Positions 7,363-13,334 of a DNA stretch of 15,089 bases are shown piece by piece. A program made the translations under genes and the position numbers. Below the pieces are notes generated by a model. It was not told where the DNA came from. It saw nothing but the letters and a program-made list of their open reading frames with translations, and did not search any database. Positions within the stretch are counted from its first letter, which is position 1. The number at the start of each line of letters is the position of its first letter. Origin of the DNA: an uncultured Bacteroidales bacterium (lineage in GTDB: Bacteria > Bacteroidota > Bacteroidia > Bacteroidales > F082); NCBI GenBank assembly GCA_937902805.1, contig CALEMB010000124.1:1-15089 (forward strand), read 5' to 3'.

Positions 7363-8445
7363 ATGAAAATTGCCGCACTAGTTTCGGGGGGCGTTGACAG
7401 CTCAGTGGTGGTGCCGCTGCTCAAAGAGCAGGGCTATGACCCGCATATTTTCTATATCAAGATTGGTATGGAAGGAAAGGAAGACTTATCGAGCTGCCCG
7501 TCGGAGGAGGACATCGAAATCACGACTTATATCGCGAAGAAATATGGCTGCAAGTTCGATATCGTGGACTTGCAACACGAGTATTTCGAGACCGTCGGCA
7601 AATACACCATGGAGATGGTGCGCAAGGGTCTCACACCCAACCCTGACGTGATGTGCAACCGCTGGATCAAACTTGGGGCTTTCGAGGAAAAAGAGGGTCA
7701 CAACTTCGACAAGATTGCCACAGGGCATTACGCCCGCTCATGGGAGGACGAAAATGGCATCTTCTGGCTCGGTACCGCTGCCGACACCTTCAAGGACCAG
7801 ACCTATTTCTTGGGGCGCATCACCTATGCCCAACTCAGCAAGGTCATCTTCCCCATCGGTGATCTCCCCAAGCCTGAAGTGCGCCGTCTGGCAGCACAGT
7901 ATAAACTCCCGAGTGCAGAGCGCCATGACAGTCAAGGCATCTGCTTTTTAGGCAAGATTAACTATAACGACTATATACGCGAGTACCTAGGCGAAATGCC
8001 TGGCGACATCGTGGAATTGGAGACGGGCAAGAAACTAGGCCGTCACAAAGGCTTTTGGTTCCATACCATCGGGCAGCGTAAAGGCCTCGGTCTCGGCGGC
8101 GGGCCGTGGTTTGTGGTGAAGAAAGACATCCCGAACAACATTGTCTATGTGTCGCAAGGCTATGACCCAGTGGCGCAATACACCAATATCGTCCCCTTGG
8201 GCGACTTGCAGCCCATGAACCCTGCCTTGCAGTTTGTCGACGGACAGCGTGTCCGCTTTAAAATACGGCATCAGCCAGAGTTTACCTATGGCACAATTCG
8301 CCTCTCGGAACGCGGTGCTGACATCGTTTCGGAAGTCGCTATCTCGGGTGTGGCACCGGGGCAGTTTGGAGTGGTCTATCATGAGATGGAGCCGTATGTT
8401 ATCGGTAGTGGGGTTATAGTTGAGAGTTTAGAGTTGAGAGTTTAG
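7363..8445 (+). CDS. mnmA: tRNA-specific 2-thiouridylase MnmA
   Basis: This 360-residue cytoplasmic enzyme adenylates U34 in the anticodon of Lys, Glu and Gln tRNAs and replaces the C2 oxygen with sulfur delivered by a persulfide relay. The ATP PP-loop is SGGVDSS at 8-14. The catalytic pair is Cys98 in NPDVMCNRWIK and Cys194 in DSQGICFLGKI. GHYAR (121-125), KDQTYFLG (144-151) and HTIGQRKGLGLGGGPWFV in the central region are typical of the family. The C-terminal beta-barrel domain is complete. The last eight residues, VESLELRV, are encoded entirely by a 14-base tandem repeat that also supplies the stop codon, so the true C-terminus has probably been altered. The gene lies 55 bases after metG, across a palindrome, and 4 bases before the pseudouridine synthase, with which it is likely co-transcribed. 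Confidence 0.96.
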   Translation: MKIAALVSGGVDSSVVVPLLKEQGYDPHIFYIKIGMEGKEDLSSCPSEEDIEITTYIAKKYGCKFDIVDLQHEYFETVGKYTMEMVRKGLTPNPDVMCNRWIKLGAFEEKEGHNFDKIATGHYARSWEDENGIFWLGTAADTFKDQTYFLGRITYAQLSKVIFPIGDLPKPEVRRLAAQYKLPSAERHDSQGICFLGKINYNDYIREYLGEMPGDIVELETGKKLGRHKGFWFHTIGQRKGLGLGGGPWFVVKKDIPNNIVYVSQGYDPVAQYTNIVPLGDLQPMNPALQFVDGQRVRFKIRHQPEFTYGTIRLSERGADIVSEVAISGVAPGQFGVVYHEMEPYVIGSGVIVESLELRV

Positions 8446-8449
8446 AGTT
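8419..8449. repeat. 14-base tandem repeat at the mnmA/pseudouridine synthase junction
   Basis: The unit gttgagagtttaga occurs twice exactly (8419-8432 and 8433-8446), followed by gtt. It encodes the last residues and stop of mnmA and forms the entire 4-base spacer and ribosome entry region of the next gene. Similar low-complexity strings of this composition are often seen between Bacteroidales genes. Confidence 0.85.
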
Positions 8450-9148
8450 ATGGCTAACATTTCTGACAGAATCCTCTACGAAGACAACCACCTCATCGTG
8501 GTGAACAAGCTCCCCTCGGAAATCGTACAGGGCGACAAAACTGGTGACGTCTGCCTCCTCGACGAAGTGAAGGAATATATCAAAGAAAAATACGACAAGC
8601 CGGGCAATGTGTTCGCAGGCCTCGTGCACCGAATCGACAGACCCGTGAGCGGTGCCGTCGTCTTCGCCAAAACGAGCAAAGCCCTTTCGCGTATGACGGT
8701 GAAGGTGAAAGACCGCGATTTCCGCAAGACCTATCTAGCACTCGTGAAAAACCATCCTCCAAAGCAAGCTGACGTGTTGGAGGATTATCTTGTCAAAAAC
8801 GAAAAGATGAACAAGTCGTTTGTGGTGCCCGAAGGCACGAAGGAAGCCAAGCTGGCGCGATTGAGTTATCGTGTGGTCGGGAAATCAGACACTTTCTATC
8901 TACTTGAAGTCGAGCTATTTACAGGAAGGCATCATCAAATTCGTTGTCAGCTGGCACACATCGGATGCCCCATCCGTGGCGACTTGAAGTATGGCTATCC
9001 ACGCAGCAACCCTGATGCCTCCATCAGTCTGCATGCCTGGCGCATTGCTTTTGAGCATCCCGTGACGAAAGAACAACTTGAAATCACAGCACCATTACCC
9101 GAAATCGCACCTTGGACGGCGTTTCGGCTGTTGAAAGTTGAAAGTTAG
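8450..9148 (+). CDS. RluA-family RNA pseudouridine synthase
   Basis: This 232-residue enzyme would isomerise uridine to pseudouridine in rRNA or tRNA. The catalytic motif HRIDRPVSGAVVFAKTSKA at 60-78 contains Asp63, the family nucleophile. EDNHLIVVNKL at 11-21 and GRHHQIRCQLAHIGCPIRGD in the C-terminal half are the other conserved RluA blocks. There is no N-terminal S4 RNA-binding domain, so it belongs to the short RluA/RluC-like type, and the exact target uridine cannot be assigned. The last codons (LKVES and the stop) fall in a 7-base repeat, gttgaaa, so the C-terminal tail may be repeat-derived. Its start lies 4 bases after mnmA, giving a compact translation and RNA-modification operon. 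Confidence 0.93.
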   Translation: MANISDRILYEDNHLIVVNKLPSEIVQGDKTGDVCLLDEVKEYIKEKYDKPGNVFAGLVHRIDRPVSGAVVFAKTSKALSRMTVKVKDRDFRKTYLALVKNHPPKQADVLEDYLVKNEKMNKSFVVPEGTKEAKLARLSYRVVGKSDTFYLLEVELFTGRHHQIRCQLAHIGCPIRGDLKYGYPRSNPDASISLHAWRIAFEHPVTKEQLEITAPLPEIAPWTAFRLLKVES

Positions 9149-9204
9149 CAGTTGTTCAGTTATTAATTCGTTGAGAGATAACTACAAACTGATAACTACA
9201 AACT
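9130..9204. repeat. Short tandem repeats filling the convergent gap
   Basis: Two families of direct repeat lie here. gttgaaa occurs twice (9130-9136 and 9137-9143) and is followed by gttag, which carries the stop of the pseudouridine synthase. gataactacaaact occurs twice exactly (9177-9190 and 9191-9204) and ends one base before the stop of the LysE-family gene. No hairpin terminator is visible between these two converging genes. Confidence 0.8.
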
Positions 9205-9205
9205 C

Positions 9206-9934
9206 TTACAAAAGATTCAGGGTTCCCTTAAAGATGATGAAGTAAGCACCGCAGAGAATGAGCAAAATGCCTGCGATCTTGTTCATCAACATAGTGCGAT
9301 CAGCATCGAGGAATTTCTTCAATCTAGACGCGCCCCAGGCTTTCAGCAACTCCAAAACCCAAGTAGTGCCAAGAATGATAGCAAAAAACACAAAAGTGCT
9401 TACTTTGTTGCCACCCATATTGCCCGCCACCATGGCCACGGCCGAAAACCAAAAAATCCACACAAACGGATTCAAGATATTGAGTACAAAACCTTTTGCA
9501 AGAAAAACAAACCATGCCGGTTTCTGATCCTGTTTTTTGATTGCCTCATCGGCGCGTTTTTCAATGTATTCGTCACGTTTTTTCTGGTCTGTGACCTTTC
9601 TTCGGAAGGTGAAGACGCCGAACAGGACTAAGATGACACCTGCGCCAATACACGCCAAGGCCGCCTCAAACGATGATTTCATCACGATTTGCACCGAAGA
9701 TAAGATGCAAATGGAGACAATCATCGCATCATTGAGAATCACGCCCGAGGCAAACCACGCCGCCGAACGAAATCCACGATGAAGGCTGGTCTGCACCAAC
9801 GTGATGAAAGCCGGTCCCATATTGACGACCAAAGATAGAAAAACCCCAATCAATATGGCCCAGAACATGAAACTGAACGAACCAATACGGCTGAATTCGG
9901 GCATTCTATCGAAGATAATAGGCGTGTTTTCCAT
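9206..9934 (-). CDS. LysE/RhtB-family amino-acid exporter
   Basis: This 242-residue inner-membrane protein is predicted to export amino acids or related small molecules by proton exchange. Residues about 21-52 hold the first membrane segment and the signature VNMGPAFITLVQTSLHRGFRSA, the Bacteroidota form of the family's PGP motif. Further hydrophobic segments lie at about 60-80, 92-110, 140-170, 178-197 and 217-236. The sequence is 30 or so residues longer than most LysE proteins because of an N-terminal tail and a charged cytoplasmic loop at 111-138 (RRKVTDQKKRDEYIEKRADE). It starts 6 bases after the GH3-family gene and is almost certainly translated from the same mRNA. The transported compound cannot be told from sequence, and the neighbour suggests the substrate or product of the GH3 enzyme. 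Confidence 0.9.
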   Translation of the reverse strand: MENTPIIFDRMPEFSRIGSFSFMFWAILIGVFLSLVVNMGPAFITLVQTSLHRGFRSAAWFASGVILNDAMIVSICILSSVQIVMKSSFEAALACIGAGVILVLFGVFTFRRKVTDQKKRDEYIEKRADEAIKKQDQKPAWFVFLAKGFVLNILNPFVWIFWFSAVAMVAGNMGGNKVSTFVFFAIILGTTWVLELLKAWGASRLKKFLDADRTMLMNKIAGILLILCGAYFIIFKGTLNLL

Positions 9935-9940
9935 GACTTT

Positions 9941-11587
9941 TTATGATTTCACACCTTTCACATATTCTTCCCACAGCTCCAAGCGCTTGCCTTTCATCAC
10001 ACGCGGGAATTTTGTGGCACCGCCCCATTTACCGATTATCTGTTCCATAAACTCATAGAAAACACTGGTGGGCAAGACATCAACGAACAACTCCTTGATG
10101 GCTTGCGTGCGTTCCACGGCATAGTCATCATTGAGTTTACAAAGGTTTTCATCTATCTTTTTGATAGCTAACTCTTTGTCGATAGGTTCATCGCAACCAA
10201 GGTACCAATGATGGGCGTACATCGTGTCGTGACGAATGCCTGCCACGGTGAACTCAGTGATTTCAACGCCAAGCTCTTCGGCCATCATTTCGACGGCACG
10301 GGTCATATTGTCCTGCGAGAGATGCTCGCCTGTGATGCTCAGGAATTGCTTCGTGCGTCCCGTGATGGCGATTTCGCAATTCTTCTTGTTGAGGAACTTG
10401 ATGGTGTCGCCGATGAGGTATCGCCAAGTGCCAGCGCAAGTGGAAAGCAGTAAGGCATAATCCACGCCCTCCTCCACCTCCGAGAGTAGCAAAGTCTTGG
10501 GGTTGGCCACAATGGTGCCTTCTTCGTCGAAGTTCTCCTCGTTGAAAGGCACAAACTCGAAATAGATGCCATTGTCGACCAGCAGCTGCATCACACGTTT
10601 CTTCAAGTCGACTTGATAGGCGATATAACCCTCAGAGGCCAAATAACTTTCCACATACAGCACCTCTTTGCCAAAGATTCGTTCAAAGCTCTTCTCGTAA
10701 GGTGCAAAAGCCACGCCGCTATGCACATACACCATTAGGTTGGGCCAAATATCGTGTATGGTCTTGAGGTTGTATTCCTTGATGATGCGCTCCAACAGAA
10801 TCTGCACCCATGCCGGCACGCCCACGATGACGCCGATGTCCCACTTGGGAGCGGCCTTCACCATAAGATCCATTTTCTCAGCCCAATCCTTCACCTTGGA
10901 GATTTTCTGTCCTGGCTTGTAAAACGCCTCGAACCATGACGGAATCTTGCCTGCCGAGATGCCAGAGAGGTCACCGGCATAATAACCGTATTCTTTGTTG
11001 TATTGCAGGTCGGTGCTGCCGCCAATCATCAAGATGCCACGGTTGTAAAAGTCGACGGGAAAATCGTAGCGCGTGACCGATACCAATTGTCGGACACCTG
11101 CGCGGGTGATTCTGTTGTTCAAACCCCTAGTGATGGGGATGTACTTGGAGGCTGCCTCAGAAGTGCCTGAGCTTAAGGCGAAATACTTGATTTTGCCTGG
11201 CCATGCAATGTTGCGCTTGCCCTGCAAATTAAGATACCACCACTCATCGTGCATCCTGTTGTAGTCAAACACGGGAACGCGTTTGCGAAACTCCTCAAGA
11301 ATGTCTCTCGACAACAGGATTTCATCAAAATGGTAAAATTTGCCGAACTCGGTAAACTGCGCCTTAACCAACAGCTTCCGCAATTCGCGCCGTTGGGCAC
11401 GAATTGGGTCAGTATGGTTCTGACGGATTTCTACGGGGATGTCCTTCAGCTGTGCCGCCGCTTTCACCAAAGCCCCCAAAACGGGAACGGGCATCAACTT
11501 TTTCGTCACAGGCACCAGTTTCCTTTTTACAGGCTCCAACTTTTTCGCGACGGGCATTAGCTTGTTCTTTATGTTAGGGCGTTTCAT
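9941..11587 (-). CDS. GH3-family acyl-adenylating enzyme with repeat N-terminus
   Basis: This 548-residue cytoplasmic protein belongs to the GH3 branch of the ANL adenylating superfamily. Plant members activate a carboxylic acid with ATP and join it to an amino acid, while the bacterial substrates are largely unknown. Visible motifs are SSGTSEAASKY at 139-149 (the nucleotide-binding loop), YVESYLASEG at 311-320, CAGTWRYLIGDTIKF at 384-398 and ITGRTKQFLSITGEHLS at 408-424. Together these cover the GH3 ATP-binding motifs, so it is probably active. The N-terminus is odd: residues 9-36 are four copies of a seven-residue unit, KLxPVxK, rich in lysine and proline, ahead of the normal fold, which begins near residue 45. 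The gene is first in a two-gene operon with a LysE-family exporter and has its own TAnnTTTG box upstream. Confidence 0.92.
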   Translation of the reverse strand: MKRPNIKNKLMPVAKKLEPVKRKLVPVTKKLMPVPVLGALVKAAAQLKDIPVEIRQNHTDPIRAQRRELRKLLVKAQFTEFGKFYHFDEILLSRDILEEFRKRVPVFDYNRMHDEWWYLNLQGKRNIAWPGKIKYFALSSGTSEAASKYIPITRGLNNRITRAGVRQLVSVTRYDFPVDFYNRGILMIGGSTDLQYNKEYGYYAGDLSGISAGKIPSWFEAFYKPGQKISKVKDWAEKMDLMVKAAPKWDIGVIVGVPAWVQILLERIIKEYNLKTIHDIWPNLMVYVHSGVAFAPYEKSFERIFGKEVLYVESYLASEGYIAYQVDLKKRVMQLLVDNGIYFEFVPFNEENFDEEGTIVANPKTLLLSEVEEGVDYALLLSTCAGTWRYLIGDTIKFLNKKNCEIAITGRTKQFLSITGEHLSQDNMTRAVEMMAEELGVEITEFTVAGIRHDTMYAHHWYLGCDEPIDKELAIKKIDENLCKLNDDYAVERTQAIKELFVDVLPTSVFYEFMEQIIGKWGGATKFPRVMKGKRLELWEEYVKGVKS

Positions 11588-11609
11588 TCCTTTTTCTTTT
11601 AAGCGGTGG

Positions 11610-11617
11610 CAAAATTA
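11610..11617 (-). promoter_or_regulatory. Bacteroidota -7 promoter box for the GH3-lysE operon
   Basis: On the minus strand this reads TAATTTTG, matching TAnnTTTG, 22 bases upstream of the GH3 ATG. No clear -33 TTTG is seen at the expected spacing. It faces away from the beta-helix gene promoter about 40 bases to the right. Confidence 0.48.
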
Positions 11618-11657
11618 CGCAAATTCATCGAATTGGATGACATAATGGGAAAATACT

Positions 11658-11665
11658 TATTTTTG
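11658..11665 (+). promoter_or_regulatory. Bacteroidota -7 promoter box for the beta-helix gene
   Basis: TATTTTTG matches TAnnTTTG, 27 bases upstream of the ATG at 11693. It lies within cttatttttgcacc, which is identical to the string upstream of metG. A TTGG at 11633-11636 is a weak -33 candidate. Confidence 0.5.
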
Positions 11666-11692
11666 CACCATTAAACCCTAAAATGCTAAACG

Positions 11693-13267
11693 ATGAAAAT
11701 AAGACTTATGCTCTTTCTGCTGCTTTGCGGGTTTTATGCCAAAGCACAATATATAGAAGTTTCCGGAATACAGTCGGGTGTTTGGGATGCCGACACCGTT
11801 CTTGTCACCGATAACGTCATCATTGAAGACCGCCTGGATATCATGGAAGGAACCACGGTTCTTTTCGATGGTTACTACAGCATCACCGTCGGGAGAGACG
11901 CTGCGTTGAATGCCATTGGCGCTTACAACGACTCCATCATTTTCACCGTGACCGACACTACCGGGTTTCATGTATTCAACATGGGTCGTGGCGGTTGGAA
12001 CGGCATCCGTCTCGAAAAAGCCACTGCTTCCAAGTTTGAATACTGCCGTTTCCAATACGGCAAGGCGGCCTTGGACGACGACCAAGACGGTGGCGCTCTG
12101 CGCATCTATTACTGCGACGACGTGGAAATCGCCAACAGCACCTTGTTTTGCAACTTCTCACGCGAACACGGCGGTGCCTTGAATGCCGAACATTCCTCCG
12201 TGACAATACATGACTGCAGCATAAACAACAACGTGTTGTATAGCGAAATAGATACCATTTATTTTATGTATGGCGGCGGTTTGCGCTTCATCAACTGCGA
12301 AGTGGATATCACCGGCACCGATTTTCGCCACAACATCGGTCCAAGTGCCATCGGTGGGGCCTTGAGCCTCGACAGTTGCGCTGTCAACATCGATCGATGC
12401 AAATTTGAACACAACTATGGCATCAATGGCGGCGGACTCTACCTCATCCGCAGCAACCACAAGGAATGCCGTATCACCAACTCGCTTTTCGCTCATAACA
12501 CATCGGGGCACTTTGCTGGAGGACTCGCCATCAGCAACTCTTCGCCCTTGGTCGCCAACCTCACCGTTGTTGGCAACCACTCTTACGGCGTCAACTGCGG
12601 CGGCATTTTCTTCTACCAAGAGAGTGCGCCTGCCGTTTGGAACTGCATCGTCTACGGCAACACTAACGAAGTCCCGCTGGAAGAACCCGTCCAGATGTGG
12701 TCTTGGACCTATGAAGGCTATGCTCCAGAGTTTCACAATTGCCTAGTACAATTTGGATTGGAAAACATCTCAAATCATGAGGTCGTCACTGTTTATGAAG
12801 GCTGCCTTGATGAAGACCCGCTTTTCGTCGACCCCGAAAACGAAGATTTCCATCTGACTGCCAACAGCCCTTGCATCGACGCAGGCTATACTATAGCACC
12901 CGACATGGGTTACGACCTTGATGGCAATTGGCGCGTTTGCGGTGAACGTATCGACATTGGAGCTTACGAATATTCAGGTGCCGGAGTTCATGAAAACGCT
13001 CAAAACAAGAGCTTTATACACATCGTCGGCAACCCCATCACTGCTTTCAGTTATGTCGAAATCGAAACGGAACAAAGCGGCATGATGACGGCAAACCTAT
13101 ATTCTTTAGAGGGAAAGTTGCTGGCTAACAAAAACCTTGGAGTCGTCCAAAAAGGCATCAACCATATTGAAATCGGTGAGATGTTCCAAAGCCTATCCAG
13201 CGGAACATATTTATTCGTTGTTAGAAATGCAGATAAAATATTTGCCACCAAGGTGATTAAACCATAA
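11693..13267 (+). CDS. Secreted right-handed beta-helix protein with T9SS sorting domain
   Basis: This 524-residue protein is exported through Sec and then probably through the type IX secretion system. Residues 1-18 are a signal peptide ending AKA before Gln19. Residues about 30-345 are a parallel beta-helix. Gly-Gly motifs recur at about 133, 160, 194, 221, 247, 276 and 303, mostly 26-29 residues apart, each near strand text such as VTIHDCSINNN or VNIDRCKFEHN. Residues about 370-427 (EDPLFVDPENEDFHLTANS, then CIDAG and RIDIGAYEY) match the 'choice-of-anchor Q' segment often found after such helices. Residues about 442-524 are a type A T9SS C-terminal domain (GNPIT, YSLEGKLL, GTYLFVV, KVIKP). 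No catalytic signature is recognised, so it may be a polysaccharide-binding or degrading protein or a surface adhesin. The helix is rich in cysteine (about ten), unusual for a secreted protein of this kind. It has its own promoter and is monocistronic. Confidence 0.9.
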   Translation: MKIRLMLFLLLCGFYAKAQYIEVSGIQSGVWDADTVLVTDNVIIEDRLDIMEGTTVLFDGYYSITVGRDAALNAIGAYNDSIIFTVTDTTGFHVFNMGRGGWNGIRLEKATASKFEYCRFQYGKAALDDDQDGGALRIYYCDDVEIANSTLFCNFSREHGGALNAEHSSVTIHDCSINNNVLYSEIDTIYFMYGGGLRFINCEVDITGTDFRHNIGPSAIGGALSLDSCAVNIDRCKFEHNYGINGGGLYLIRSNHKECRITNSLFAHNTSGHFAGGLAISNSSPLVANLTVVGNHSYGVNCGGIFFYQESAPAVWNCIVYGNTNEVPLEEPVQMWSWTYEGYAPEFHNCLVQFGLENISNHEVVTVYEGCLDEDPLFVDPENEDFHLTANSPCIDAGYTIAPDMGYDLDGNWRVCGERIDIGAYEYSGAGVHENAQNKSFIHIVGNPITAFSYVEIETEQSGMMTANLYSLEGKLLANKNLGVVQKGINHIEIGEMFQSLSSGTYLFVVRNADKIFATKVIKP

Positions 13268-13272
13268 TAATA

Positions 13273-13324
13273 GTAGGGCTGCCACACTGCTTCGACAAGC
13301 TCAGCAACCATGTGACAGCCCTAC
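13273..13324. repeat. GTAGGGCTG palindrome with long loop in the convergent gap, possible terminator
   Basis: The 14-base arms gtagggctgccaca (13273-13286) and tgtgacagccctac (13311-13324) pair with one mismatch around a 24-base loop containing cttcgacaagctcagcaacc, a string I recognise as common in intergenic repeats. It starts 5 bases after the beta-helix stop and ends 10 bases before the stop of the converging receptor, so it could terminate both. No T-run follows on either strand. The arms match those of the element after metG. Confidence 0.7.
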
Positions 13325-13334
13325 ATGCTTATAT

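Noticed and set aside
8419..9204. A small CRISPR-like array from the 14-base repeats
   Set aside because: The repeats are direct tandem copies with no spacers, too short for CRISPR, and have no cas genes nearby.
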